64,000 nt of DNA from Clostridia bacterium. GTDB lineage: Bacteria; Bacillota; Clostridia; Oscillospirales; CAG-272. The DNA is taken from positions 1-64,000 of the forward strand of contig JAFVYZ010000024.1 of NCBI GenBank assembly GCA_017508425.1, written 5' to 3'. Shown piece after piece: positions 15,745-24,206 of the stretch (the first letter of the stretch is position 1; each line of letters starts with the position of its first letter). A program made the position numbers and the translations under genes. Under the pieces are notes generated by a model, which worked only from the letters and a program-made list of their open reading frames with translations, searched no databases and was not told the DNA's origin.

Positions 15745-16632
15745 ATGGATACCTTTCTGAAAATACTGGTCCTGCTCTCAGGCCCCGTGGTGGGCGCCGC
15801 CATCGGCATTCTCACCAACTACATCGCCGTAAAAATGCTCTTCCGCCCCTACCGTGAGGTCCACATCGGCAAATGGCGACTGCCCTTTACCCCCGGCATT
15901 ATCCCACGCCGTCAGCCCGCGCTTGCGGCCGCCCTTGGCCGTATGGTATCGGAAAAGCTGGTGCGCGAGGAGGATCTCAAGCGCGCGCTCCTGTCCGATG
16001 AGCTGACCGCCACCGTCGTCAACAGCATCCTTTCCCTGCCGCCGGCCCGTGAATCTGGCAAAATGCTGGCGGGCTACCATTACGACGTTGCACGCGATAA
16101 ATTGCTCACGATGCTTGTCGATAAGATCGTTGTCGGCATCGAGGGGCTTGACCTCACCGATATTCTCAAAAAGGAGGGTGCCGGGATCGCCGCATCACTC
16201 GGGCAAAAAAACGCCCTGATCGGTATGTTTTTGAACGAAAGCACCATCGCCTCATTTGCCGCGCCCTTGTCGGATCGCATTCTTTCTTACCTTGAGGGTG
16301 ACGGAAAGCTGAAGCTCCGCGACCTTCTCGATCAGGAAATCTCAAAGCTTGAAGGCAAGCCGCTTGGCGAAATGTTCGGCAAGCGCGACACGATGGAGCC
16401 CCTGCTCACCTCGGTCTATCGCCGCCTGGTCAGCGACCACGCCGACAGCATTGCCGCGCGCTTCCACATTGCCGACATCGTTGAGAAGCGCGTGCGCGCC
16501 ATGCCCCCCGAGGATCTGGAGCGCCTGATTTTGTCGGTGATGAAAAAAGAGCTCAACGACGTCATTCGCCTCGGTGCCGTGATCGGCTTTATCATGGGCC
16601 TTATCACCACTCTCACAAACAATCTTTTGTAA
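15745..16632 (+). CDS. DUF445 membrane protein (YheB-like)
   Basis: A 295-residue protein with a hydrophobic segment at each end (about residues 5-28 and 272-293) and a hydrophilic body of about 240 residues, the DUF445 layout. The N-terminal GAAIGILTNYIAVKMLFRPY followed by PFTPGIIPRR is the diagnostic family sequence. Function is unknown; Bacillus members have been linked to sporulation or stress, but I would not assign a role. RBS AAAGGAG is just upstream of ATG 15745. It converges on spoIIIAG, with a terminator between. Confidence 0.88.
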   Translation: MDTFLKILVLLSGPVVGAAIGILTNYIAVKMLFRPYREVHIGKWRLPFTPGIIPRRQPALAAALGRMVSEKLVREEDLKRALLSDELTATVVNSILSLPPARESGKMLAGYHYDVARDKLLTMLVDKIVVGIEGLDLTDILKKEGAGIAASLGQKNALIGMFLNESTIASFAAPLSDRILSYLEGDGKLKLRDLLDQEISKLEGKPLGEMFGKRDTMEPLLTSVYRRLVSDHADSIAARFHIADIVEKRVRAMPPEDLERLILSVMKKELNDVIRLGAVIGFIMGLITTLTNNLL

Positions 16633-16647
16633 AAAACACACCCCGTG

Positions 16648-16682
16648 TGCCGCTTTTTTGGCACACGGGGCTTTGTTATTTG
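16648..16682. terminator. Terminator between DUF445 and spoIIIAG
   Basis: CCCCGTGTGCC-GCTTTTTT-GGCACACGGGG followed by CTTTGTTATTT. It overlaps the final codons of spoIIIAG on the minus strand and can serve the plus-strand gene. Confidence 0.8.
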
Positions 16683-17176
16683 CCCACAATATACACACGG
16701 TTGCTGGGAATGCCGAGCGCCGTCGAGATCAGCTCGGTCAATGTTTCGCGCACGTGCGCTAACTCTCCCCCACGGCAAACCACCCCAACGCCCCCGACGG
16801 TGGGCGGCACAACGGTGGAAAAAATCGCCTCCTCACGGCTGCCCGAGCCAACCGTAGCAACGCCGCCCGACGCATCCTTACTGTAACGAACGGTGTAGCC
16901 GTTTTCAAAGGTGACCATCACCTCGGCATCGCCCACTCCTGCCACCGATTCAACCAAGGTCTCCAACTCCCTTTCGACCCTCACCTCGTATTCGAGCAGC
17001 TCGACCTCGCGCGCGGAAATACCGTCGGCCTGGGCAACCGCCTCCTCCTCGTTGGCAAGACCGCCAAACAAAAGAAGAGCCACGCCAAGGACCGCGCCGA
17101 GAAGCAATATCCAAATGCGTCCCTTGGTTTTTAAAAAGGTCAAAAATCCACTGCTTTTTCTGTACCGTTCGGCCAT
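16676..17176 (-). CDS. spoIIIAG: Stage III sporulation protein AG
   Basis: A 166-residue protein with one membrane helix (about residues 22-42) and an external domain resembling type III secretion ring proteins. SpoIIIAG forms a ring in the outer forespore membrane space as part of the feeding-tube (SpoIIIA-SpoIIQ) channel. Sequence typical of the family includes VESVAGVGDAEVMVTFENG and the C-terminal TELISTALGIPSNRVYIV. It is the last gene of the operon here; no spoIIIAH follows, since the next gene is DUF445 on the opposite strand. Confidence 0.9.
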   Translation of the reverse strand: MAERYRKSSGFLTFLKTKGRIWILLLGAVLGVALLLFGGLANEEEAVAQADGISAREVELLEYEVRVERELETLVESVAGVGDAEVMVTFENGYTVRYSKDASGGVATVGSGSREEAIFSTVVPPTVGGVGVVCRGGELAHVRETLTELISTALGIPSNRVYIVGK

Positions 17177-17650
17177 TTATCGCACCTCCGTTTCACAGTG
17201 AAGCCGTTCGCTGACGTACGCGGCGATCTCATCGGGATCGTTTAAAAGCGCCGCTCCCGACAAATAGATCTCCACGCGCCGCGGCTCCCCCGACGCTTCA
17301 AAATAGATCTTCACCTCGGCATCGCCTTCCTTGATGCCGTATTCTTTTTCCAACAATTTCAGCAAAGCCGCGTGAAGCTCGCGCGCACCGCCCCCTTGCA
17401 GGGCTTGCTCAAAGATCGCCTGATACTCCGCCGTCTTGTCCTCGCTTTCCCCCAACAAGGCTTCAAGGGCAAATGCCTCGTTTTTGTGAAAATGTGTCAA
17501 CACGGGGCGAGAAATCAAAAGCAAAACGGCAAGGGCGACCAACAAACGGAGAATCCCCCTGGTGCCCTTGCCCTCCTCACCCGGGAGCAAAAGTTCCGCC
17601 AAGGCCGCCGCAAGACATACACCGAAAAGGCCCAGCACCGTTTGCCCCAT
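17177..17650 (-). CDS. spoIIIAF: Stage III sporulation protein AF
   Basis: A 157-residue protein with two N-terminal membrane helices and a soluble C-terminal domain, matching SpoIIIAF of the mother-cell side of the channel. The ATG at 17650 was preferred over an in-frame TTG at 17665, since GGGGGGT sits 5-10 bases upstream. It begins 4 bases after the spoIIIAE stop and abuts spoIIIAG with no gap. LLVALAVLLLISRPVL in the second helix and SGAALLNDPDEIAAYV near the end fit the family. Confidence 0.88.
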   Translation of the reverse strand: MGQTVLGLFGVCLAAALAELLLPGEEGKGTRGILRLLVALAVLLLISRPVLTHFHKNEAFALEALLGESEDKTAEYQAIFEQALQGGGARELHAALLKLLEKEYGIKEGDAEVKIYFEASGEPRRVEIYLSGAALLNDPDEIAAYVSERLHCETEVR

Positions 17651-17654
17651 ACCA

Positions 17655-18821
17655 TCACCCCCCAATCGCTGCCCCGGTGCGTGCCAGCAGCGTTAAAGAA
17701 AACACGATCGTTACAAAAAGACAAGCGATGATGGAGAGAAAATACCCCCACACCGATGCAAGCTCCGAAAGCACGCGCTGCTCACGCGGACAAGAAAGAA
17801 GGCCCGCCACGGATGATGATAGCAAAAGTGCAAGACGGGTAATGAGCGTGGATAAAAAGGGCGGCAGGAACAGGAAAAAGAGCACCAGGATCCCCCCAAC
17901 ACCGACCGTACCGCGCAAATATTCCACACTGCCCGACACTGTACTGAGGGCCTCCGCAACCGAGCCCCCCACCACGGGCAAAAAGCTCCCCGCCGCAAAG
18001 CGCACCGTGCGAAGTGCCAAGGTATCCGTGCCTTTTGCGAGTGTGTGCTGAAGGCCGAGGGCAAAGGACAAAAGCATCATCAAAAAGGAAAGCCCCAGCG
18101 TAAAGGTGCGCTTCACGAAATTGACAAGCGATTGAAGCGACCCCTTCCCCGCCACCGCATCAAGGAGGGCCAAGGCCACCAGCACGCAGGCCAAGGGCAC
18201 TGCCACGCCGCAAAGCACCGTTTCAAGCAGGGCGAGAAATCCGCTCATCACACCGTGATTGACCACCGCCGCGCCCACGTTGCCGCCCATCGCATACAGT
18301 GCCCCCATCAAGGGCACCAATGCCACACAAAGTGCCCTTACAGTATCAAAAAAGCGCTCCATATACGAAAAATTTGTACCCTCGCCCGCAAAAAGCATCC
18401 ACACCACGACCAGTGTGCAAAGCAGTGTGAGCGCCTCACCGACGCCCCGCTTTTTCTCACCCGATGCCGCACGCAGGGTCGCCGCCAGCAGTACAATGCC
18501 GCACAGCCTTGCAAAAAGCGCAAGACCGCCCGAAAGAGTCACCCCGAAAAAGCGGCCCACGGTACGGAAAATGGCTCTCGGCGTGCTGATCTCGCGTACG
18601 CCCTGCCCCACCGACTCCATATTTTCCGAGAAAAAATCCGAGGGGAGCAGGTCGGCAATCTCTTGTGGGATCTCTGCGCAAAAGGCCCCCCACTCCCCCT
18701 TGATCTCCTCGCCAACGTCACCCGGTCCCCCTTCCACCTCTGCCAAAATCGGCAAGGAAAGGGTCAGCGCCAGCAGCAGGGCCAGGGCTAAAAATACCAT
18801 CCCTTTTTTCGTTCTTTTCAT
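17655..18821 (-). CDS. spoIIIAE: Stage III sporulation protein AE
   Basis: A 388-residue polytopic membrane protein with a cleavable-looking signal (residues 1-27, ending ILAEVEGG) and about eight hydrophobic helices, the expected build for SpoIIIAE. The segment GVREISTPRAIFRTVGRFFG and the later FAAGSFLPVVGGSVAEALST are characteristic. The ATG at 18821 overlaps the spoIIIAD stop (ATGA); upstream in-frame codons run inside spoIIIAD and were rejected. It is part of the channel that keeps the forespore active before sigma-G comes on. Confidence 0.92.
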   Translation of the reverse strand: MKRTKKGMVFLALALLLALTLSLPILAEVEGGPGDVGEEIKGEWGAFCAEIPQEIADLLPSDFFSENMESVGQGVREISTPRAIFRTVGRFFGVTLSGGLALFARLCGIVLLAATLRAASGEKKRGVGEALTLLCTLVVVWMLFAGEGTNFSYMERFFDTVRALCVALVPLMGALYAMGGNVGAAVVNHGVMSGFLALLETVLCGVAVPLACVLVALALLDAVAGKGSLQSLVNFVKRTFTLGLSFLMMLLSFALGLQHTLAKGTDTLALRTVRFAAGSFLPVVGGSVAEALSTVSGSVEYLRGTVGVGGILVLFFLFLPPFLSTLITRLALLLSSSVAGLLSCPREQRVLSELASVWGYFLSIIACLFVTIVFSLTLLARTGAAIGG

Positions 18822-19201
18822 TGCAACAATTCTCCGACGATCCCGATCAGCTCGTCCACCAACGGCAATGCCAGCACCAAGATCTCGAGCTTGCCGAACA
18901 AAACCACACCGTCGGCCACGGTGTGCTCGCCAAGGTCGCGGCAAAAGGCGGCGCTGAACTCACAAACAAGCCCCACGCCCACCGCCCGAAGGACGGCCTC
19001 GGCAAATGCGTCACCGCCCCCCAGTGAAAAAAGCGTGCGAATGCGCGCCAGCACGGGCGCATACAGCGACAGTGCCGCAAGGCACAGGAAAAGCGTGGTC
19101 GCCAGTCTTACCGGCAAGGCCGTCGCGGCGCGAAGCTCCCGCAGCAGCAAGATCAGCATCACCGAGAGGAGCGCGACGCCGGCCACCTGAAAAATTCCCA
19201 T
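18818..19201 (-). CDS. spoIIIAD: Stage III sporulation protein AD
   Basis: A 127-residue polytopic membrane protein with four hydrophobic segments, the usual length for SpoIIIAD. The N-terminus MGIFQVAGVALLSVMLILLL and the segment CRDLGEHTVADGVVLFGKLE are typical. The start overlaps the last base of spoIIIAC and the end overlaps the spoIIIAE start, consistent with coupled translation of channel components. Confidence 0.92.
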   Translation of the reverse strand: MGIFQVAGVALLSVMLILLLRELRAATALPVRLATTLFLCLAALSLYAPVLARIRTLFSLGGGDAFAEAVLRAVGVGLVCEFSAAFCRDLGEHTVADGVVLFGKLEILVLALPLVDELIGIVGELLQ

Positions 19202-19395
19202 TAAAATCCAAAAATGTCGCGCACGGTGTCAAAAAGATGGCCAATCTCCTGCACGAGAATGAAAAACACCACCACAAGACCCGCCACGGTCACCAGGGTG
19301 GCTTGCTCATCCCTGCCGCTTTTTGATAAGATCTGCGCGGCGACCGCCACCAGGATCCCCACGCCCGCCACCCGCAAGATCAGTCCTACATCCAT
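19201..19395 (-). CDS. spoIIIAC: Stage III sporulation protein AC
   Basis: A 64-residue protein with two membrane helices joined by a short polar loop (SKSGRDEQA), the exact size and form of SpoIIIAC. It lies 41 bases after spoIIIAB, the only real gap in the operon, and shares one base with spoIIIAD. Confidence 0.93.
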   Translation of the reverse strand: MDVGLILRVAGVGILVAVAAQILSKSGRDEQATLVTVAGLVVVFFILVQEIGHLFDTVRDIFGF

Positions 19396-19436
19396 ACGTT
19401 TCCTCCGTTTTGTCCCCGCGGGGGCACCCCGTGGGA

Positions 19437-19913
19437 CTATATCAACAACAAGATCAATGCCACCGAAAGCGCAGGCGGCAGGAAAAGCGCCATGCGCTCG
19501 CGCCCCTGAAGCTCGGCACGAAGCTTATCACAGTATGGGCAAAGCCTTGTAAGATAATAATCACAGCACCGCAGCTGCTCCTCGCGGTAGCTTCCCCCAA
19601 GACAGGCCCCAAAATCCTCCAGCAAACGGCAAACATCCTCCCGAAGAAAGAGTTTGGTCCCGCCAAGCAGCGTCTTAAAATCCTTCGGGGGATGCTCCAC
19701 CCCACACGCAAGCAGCAGGTCGCGGTCGCACTCCGACAGGATCCGTGCCACGGGCATGGAAAAGCAATCGATCTGCAAGCGGATATACCGAAGCAGCAAG
19801 AGAAACCCCTCGGCCTGTGCCACACGGCGACGCTCAAACGCGGCAAGGCCCGTGCCGAGGAGCACGCCGCAGGCGAAGATCGCCACCGCCCCGATCCACC
19901 TAAAAATCAGCAT
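19437..19913 (-). CDS. spoIIIAB: Stage III sporulation protein AB
   Basis: A 158-residue membrane-anchored helical protein related to type II secretion F-domain proteins. It has an N-terminal membrane helix, then the family-typical ERRRVAQAEGFLLLLRYIRLQI, and a C-terminal membrane helix. The ATG at 19913 lies 14 bases inside the end of spoIIIAA; a longer in-frame start within spoIIIAA was rejected. Slightly shorter than the Bacillus protein (about 170). Confidence 0.9.
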   Translation of the reverse strand: MLIFRWIGAVAIFACGVLLGTGLAAFERRRVAQAEGFLLLLRYIRLQIDCFSMPVARILSECDRDLLLACGVEHPPKDFKTLLGGTKLFLREDVCRLLEDFGACLGGSYREEQLRCCDYYLTRLCPYCDKLRAELQGRERMALFLPPALSVALILLLI

Positions 19914-20817
19914 CGGCCCTCTCCCAATCCACCACGTCAAAGGAATAAGAAAAGTCCCCCTCGGCACGCGACACGCGCACATAAGCGCCAAAGACGCGCG
20001 ACTCGTGCAAAAGCCGCATCCCGGGGCGCGACAGCAGCTCCCTCACACTTGCCGCGTGTGCCGTGGCAATGAGGGGGACGCCACCCGTGTGCGCCGCCAC
20101 GATCTCCCGAGCCTCCCCGAGATCCCCGACCTCATCGCACACAATCACCTCAGCCGAAAGAGTCCTTACGGCAATGCCGATGCCGCGACCGCGCGGATAG
20201 CCCGACAGTACGTCGAGCAGCAGCGTCTTGTCCGTCACCGTCGCCCCCAGCTCGCCCCGTGTATCGACCAGTGCCACCCGTAGCGGATGCTCGCCCCCGG
20301 AAAGACGGGCGGCAACGCCACGCAAAAGCGTGGTTTTCCCCACCCCCGGGGGTGAAAAAAGCAGCACACCGCTCGCCCGCTTTAGATCCTCAAACACCGC
20401 GCACACCTCGCCACCGACCGGCGGTGCTCGGTGCGGCAAGCGCACCGAAAAAGCCGAAATGCTCTCAATTCCCGTGATCCTGCCCGCCACCACAGCGGCC
20501 TTGCCGCAAACACCCACGCGTACACCCGAGGGCAGCACCAAATACCCCTCACCCAGCGTTTCGCTGTGTGCGTAAAGCGAGCCTGCGCACAAATCAAGCA
20601 GCAATCTTTCCATTTGCGCCCCCGTCAGTACAGCCAATAGGCGAAGGTTCACGCCCCCCACCGTCACCGAGGCACAGCGATCCCGACGCAAGCGCACCTC
20701 CTCGACCAATGCCCCCTCAGGAACCCTTCGGTCGATCTCCTCGCAAAGCGAGGCAGGCAACACCTCCGCCAAAAAGCGCGGCAGCAGCGCACGGCGGTTA
20801 ACCACAATATTTTGCAC
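19900..20817 (-). CDS. spoIIIAA: Stage III sporulation protein AA (ATPase)
   Basis: A 305-residue secretion-type ATPase thought to power the SpoIIIA channel. Walker A PPGVGKTTLLRG is at about residues 158-169, Walker B VIVCDEVG is at about 224-231, and the AAA-type TAHAASVREL segment is near the end. It starts with GTG at 20817 after GGGGGGCGG. First gene of the operon. The upstream region should hold a sigma-E promoter, but I could not identify a convincing one (GTATA..CATACA-like) by eye. Confidence 0.94.
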   Translation of the reverse strand: MQNIVVNRRALLPRFLAEVLPASLCEEIDRRVPEGALVEEVRLRRDRCASVTVGGVNLRLLAVLTGAQMERLLLDLCAGSLYAHSETLGEGYLVLPSGVRVGVCGKAAVVAGRITGIESISAFSVRLPHRAPPVGGEVCAVFEDLKRASGVLLFSPPGVGKTTLLRGVAARLSGGEHPLRVALVDTRGELGATVTDKTLLLDVLSGYPRGRGIGIAVRTLSAEVIVCDEVGDLGEAREIVAAHTGGVPLIATAHAASVRELLSRPGMRLLHESRVFGAYVRVSRAEGDFSYSFDVVDWERADADF

Positions 20818-20981
20818 GGAACCGCCCCCCTTTTTATCTTACCTTATGTAAGGAAGGCGCGAGGTAGAACGGCCCTTGTCCGTTTTTTCATCTGGTCTTA
20901 TAAAAATATATTGTTTTGGTTATTTTAACCCTACCAAAATCGTGTTAAAATAAGTGCAACAATAAAAAAGGAGATACGAAT
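20818..20981. promoter_or_regulatory. Divergent spoIIIAA / pyridoxamine-kinase intergenic region
   Basis: This 164-bp AT-rich region contains the palindromes CTTAC-CTTAT-GTAAG (about 20838-20852) and GGTTA-TTT-TAACC (20918-20930), plus a TAAAAT -10-like box at 20946-20951 for the plus-strand gene without a clear -35. The sporulation promoter expected for spoIIIAA should also be here but was not resolved. Confidence 0.4.
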
Positions 20982-21830
20982 ATGACCTCCCATGACAAAA
21001 AAGTATTAACCGTTCAAGATATTTCCTGCGTGGGGCAATGCTCGCTCACCGTGGCCCTGCCGATCATCTCGGCCTGCGGCATTGAGACCGCTATTTTGCC
21101 CTCGGCAGTGCTCTCGACCCATACGGGCGGCTTTCAGGGCTTTACCTTCCGCGATCTTACCGAAGATATCCCCGACATTGTCGCACATTGGGAAAAGGAA
21201 AAGATCACCTTTGATGCCATTTATACGGGCTACCTCGGCAGCAAGCGCCAAATCGATCTTGTCAAAGAAATGTTCCGCCGCGTGGCCACCCCCGATTGCC
21301 TGAAGGTCGTGGACCCTGCCATGGCCGATCACGGCAAGCTCTACTACGGGTTTGATATGGACTTTGCACACGAAATGAGCACGCTTTGCGGCGAAGCCGA
21401 CGTGGTACTGCCCAACATCACCGAGGCCGCTATGATGACGGGCCTGCCCTACAAGGACAAGGGCTATGATGAGACCTACATCAAAGCCCTGATGGATGGG
21501 ATCCTTGCCCTCGGTGCCAAAACCGTGGTGCTGACGGGCGTGTGCTACGATGAGGCTCAGCTCGGCATTGCCGTGCTCTCGGCAGGCGAGCAAAAAATTT
21601 CCTACTATTTCCACGAAAAAATGGAAAAAAGCTGCCACGGTACGGGGGATATTTACTCCTCGGCGTTTGTGGGAGCCATGGTGCGCGGCCGCACGCCGCT
21701 GGAGGCCGCCCGCATCGCCGGGGACTTTACCCTTGCCGGCATGAAGGCCACCGTGGGGGACGAAGGGCATTGGTACGGCACAAAATTTGAAAAGGCCCTG
21801 CCCTTGCTGATCCATGAATTAAACCGTTGA
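20982..21830 (+). CDS. Pyridoxamine/pyridoxal kinase-like protein
   Basis: A 282-residue ribokinase-superfamily enzyme of the PdxK/PdxY type, which phosphorylates B6 vitamers. It begins with the family-typical VQDISCVGQCSLTVALPII and STHTGGFQGFTFRDL, then DAIYTGYLGS, and the catalytic GTGD (KSCHGTGDIYSSAFVG, about residues 220-235), whose Asp is the expected base. RBS GGAG at 20970-20973. It appears monocistronic, ending at a strong hairpin. Orthologues are often annotated as pyridoxamine kinase or phosphomethylpyrimidine kinase; B6 salvage is the more likely role. Confidence 0.85.
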   Translation: MTSHDKKVLTVQDISCVGQCSLTVALPIISACGIETAILPSAVLSTHTGGFQGFTFRDLTEDIPDIVAHWEKEKITFDAIYTGYLGSKRQIDLVKEMFRRVATPDCLKVVDPAMADHGKLYYGFDMDFAHEMSTLCGEADVVLPNITEAAMMTGLPYKDKGYDETYIKALMDGILALGAKTVVLTGVCYDEAQLGIAVLSAGEQKISYYFHEKMEKSCHGTGDIYSSAFVGAMVRGRTPLEAARIAGDFTLAGMKATVGDEGHWYGTKFEKALPLLIHELNR

Positions 21831-21844
21831 TTTTTTCAAAAAAT

Positions 21845-21912
21845 AAGCGCGTTCGGCATCGACGTGATCCTCCGTTAAGGAGACATCGCAAAAATGCCAA
21901 ACGCGCTTTTTT
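21845..21912. terminator. Bidirectional terminator
   Basis: AGCGCGTTCGGCAT (21846-21859) pairs with ATGCCAAACGCGCT (21893-21906, one mismatch) around an inner hairpin (TCCTCCGTTAAGGAGA) and is followed by TTTTTTATATTTTTTT. It serves the convergent genes on both sides. Confidence 0.8.
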
Positions 21913-22687
21913 ATATTTTTTTGTAAAGGGCGGCACGCCCCTCCTTGCCACAGCGTGCAATGACACCGAGTGCCTCAAACACAAACAGTGCATCGTAAAG
22001 CAAAAAGCCCGAAAGCCGCGAGATCTTACCAAAGGTTTTTGCGGTGAAGGGCTCCTCCAACGCCTCGTGTTGGGGAAAGAATGCCGCATAGTCGGCGGCG
22101 GTGGAGAAATAATAAGTATCAAGCAAGGAAAGCGGGATCAGCTCAAAGCGGTGCGAGCCGCGCTTTCCGCCGCGCCCCCAACCGTCAAGCAGCCGAAACT
22201 CCTCGACCTCAATGGCAGGCAAGCACAACGAAAGCCTTCCGCTGTCAAGATAAGGAAGAAAGGGCTTTAGCTCGGCAATGGCATGAAGCGGCGTTTGATG
22301 CAGAGGCGATTTTTTGCGCGACGTGACCTCGCCGCTTTTTTGATCGAGCCAGCTGACATATTTTAAAGGGAAGATGGGATGCACCACGGTCACGGGATAT
22401 GCGGTCTGCTCCATGTAAAAGGCCAGCTTTTCGCGCATCGGATATAGCTTGCCCGTTTGCACCTCAAAAATGCGTCCCTCGGGCGTGAGCACGTCCGCCA
22501 CGAATTTTCGCGGCCTTTCACCCTGCCCGACGATCTTGACCTCGTGGCAGGCCGGATCGTCCAAGATCCAACGTTTTAAGAGCCCGTGTAAGCGTTTTTC
22601 GGCCAAAAGTCCGATACCGTCGCGCGTTTTTTCGCGCAAAAGCTCCTCGCCGGCCAGGCGTAAAAAACGGATCCTTCCTGCTTCCAT
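21911..22687 (-). CDS. Uncharacterised 258-residue protein with nuclease-like core
   Basis: I do not recognise the family with confidence. Residues 1-65 are helical and basic. Residues about 65-95 read FVADVLTPEGRIFEVQTGKL, an Asp followed 11-14 residues later by E-V-Q, which recalls the D...(E/D)xK core of the PD-(D/E)xK nuclease fold with Gln in place of Lys. The remainder includes a beta region and a C-terminal winged-helix-like segment (TAKTFGKISRLSGFLLYDAL). No signal or membrane segment. It has its own promoter (22731-22758) and a terminator. Nothing nearby indicates its process. Confidence 0.7.
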   Translation of the reverse strand: MEAGRIRFLRLAGEELLREKTRDGIGLLAEKRLHGLLKRWILDDPACHEVKIVGQGERPRKFVADVLTPEGRIFEVQTGKLYPMREKLAFYMEQTAYPVTVVHPIFPLKYVSWLDQKSGEVTSRKKSPLHQTPLHAIAELKPFLPYLDSGRLSLCLPAIEVEEFRLLDGWGRGGKRGSHRFELIPLSLLDTYYFSTAADYAAFFPQHEALEEPFTAKTFGKISRLSGFLLYDALFVFEALGVIARCGKEGRAALYKKI

Positions 22688-22730
22688 CCCTCAAATCTCC
22701 CCATTCATAAGCAAGCCTTGGCTTTCCTTT

Positions 22731-22758
22731 ATTATACCACAAATTCCCCACCCGTCAA
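22731..22758 (-). promoter_or_regulatory. Sigma-A promoter of the 258-residue protein
   Basis: On the minus strand, TTGACG (22753-22758), a 16-base spacer and an extended TGG-TATAAT (-10 at 22731-22736). Confidence 0.7.
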
Positions 22759-22947
22759 GGAAAAAATCGCCAAAAGGCAAGATGCCCCACACGCCTTGAA
22801 TGCAACAAAAAAATGCCGCCAAATTTCACAAATCGCAAAAAATGCTGGCAAACGGTGCTCTTATTGTTATTGATAAAACGTCGCGCCAAGCGCATAGTAA
22901 TAAGGCGAGGCAAACACGCCGGCAAGTTTTTTGGGGGTATTTAAAAA

Positions 22948-23985
22948 ATGAAAAATAAAAAATTGCGAGGCGGCTTGAGCTTTTGCGCTTTCCTGCTTTG
23001 CCTCGTCTTGCTTTGCTCGCTGACTCTGCCCGTGGGGGCCGAGTCGGGCGAGCGGCAAAAATGCTACGTGGGCGGCACTCCGTTTGGTGTGCGCTATTTT
23101 ACCGACGGCATTTTGGTGGTCGGATACTGTGATGTGACCTCGGGCGGAAAGGCGCGAAATCCCGCCAGAGACGCGGGGATCAAGCCGGGGGACGCTATTG
23201 TTAAGATCGGAAACGAAGCGGTGGAGGGTGTATCGGACCTGGCCGAGGAGATCGGCGAATCGGGGGGACGTGCGCTGACCTTGACGGTGCGGCGCGAGGG
23301 CGAGCTTTTTTGTGTCACACTCACGCCCTCGGCCTGCGACGGTGACGGCCGCTACCGCACGGGGCTTTGGGTGCGCGACACGGGTGCCGGCATCGGTACG
23401 GTCACCTACGTGCTTGAAAACGGCAAGGATTTCGGCGGTCTCGGGCACGGCATTTGCGACAGCACGAGCGGATGCTTGGTGCCGATTGCGCGCGGCAACG
23501 TCATGGGCGTTACGATCGGGGATGTGCAAAAGGGTGCGATCGGCGCACCGGGCGAGCTGAAGGGCCACTTTACGGCCGGCAAAACCGGGATGCTCGGAGC
23601 CAATACCGTATGCGGTGTTTTCGGGGTATTGACCGAGCGCCCCAAGGATACAGCAGGGCTTTTGCCGGTGGGGCGGCGCGAGGAGCTGCGCGAGGGCGAG
23701 GCAACGTGCTGGTGTACGCTGGACGAGAGCGGCCCGCAGGAATACCGCATCCGCATTTCGGATATTCACCGTACGGCACACGACAACAAATGCTTTACCG
23801 TGACGGTCACCGACAGAGCACTGCTTGACAAAACGGGCGGTATCGTGCAGGGCATGTCGGGCAGCCCCATTGTGCAAAACGGCAGACTGGTCGGAGCCAT
23901 CACCCACGTGCTGATCGGCGATCCCACCACAGGCTACGGCATCTTTATTGAAAATATGCTTGAAAATATGCCGAAGGCAGGGTGA
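22948..23985 (+). CDS. spoIVB: SpoIVB-type S55 serine peptidase
   Basis: A 345-residue exported protease of the SpoIVB family, which signals from the forespore to activate pro-sigma-K processing. An N-terminal signal or anchor (residues 8-32) is followed by a PDZ domain (about 50-125, with GIKPGDAIVKIGNEAV) and the S55 peptidase domain. The catalytic residues are visible: His in GLGHGI (about 167), Asp in the following CDST, and Ser in QGMSGSPIVQNG (about 304). Shorter than Bacillus SpoIVB (about 425). It is not next to recN/spo0A as in Bacillus. The 260-bp upstream region (22688-22947) should contain a forespore promoter; CATAGTA at 22893-22899 is only a weak sigma-G-like -10. Confidence 0.9.
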   Translation: MKNKKLRGGLSFCAFLLCLVLLCSLTLPVGAESGERQKCYVGGTPFGVRYFTDGILVVGYCDVTSGGKARNPARDAGIKPGDAIVKIGNEAVEGVSDLAEEIGESGGRALTLTVRREGELFCVTLTPSACDGDGRYRTGLWVRDTGAGIGTVTYVLENGKDFGGLGHGICDSTSGCLVPIARGNVMGVTIGDVQKGAIGAPGELKGHFTAGKTGMLGANTVCGVFGVLTERPKDTAGLLPVGRREELREGEATCWCTLDESGPQEYRIRISDIHRTAHDNKCFTVTVTDRALLDKTGGIVQGMSGSPIVQNGRLVGAITHVLIGDPTTGYGIFIENMLENMPKAG

Positions 23986-24144
23986 ATATCCGCACCCCGG
24001 GCGCGATCGCGCCCGGGGTGCGGATGGCGTTTGTGGGCGCAGCATTTCTACCACCGATTTTTTCACGCCAAGAAATTTCGCCGTTCGAAGCCGCGGATTT
24101 GGCAAAAAAAGTGGGGTTTTTCGCAAAATATGTACGGCAACGTA

Positions 24145-24174
24145 TTGACTTTTCCCTGTTTTTGAACGTATAAT
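24145..24174 (+). promoter_or_regulatory. Sigma-A promoter of the phosphodiesterase gene
   Basis: TTGACT (24145-24150), an 18-base spacer and TATAAT (24169-24174), 33 bases before the start codon. It lies downstream of a GC-rich palindrome after spoIVB (CGCACCCCGGGCGCGATCGC...GCCCGGGGTGCG, 23991-24024). Confidence 0.75.
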
Positions 24175-24206
24175 GAGGGTATCATAACCGCTTGGGAGGA
24201 GCTCTT

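Noticed and set aside
22893..22899. Sigma-G promoter for spoIVB
   Set aside because: CATAGTA fits the -10 only in part, and no GHATR -35 lies at the right distance; kept as a weak hint only.
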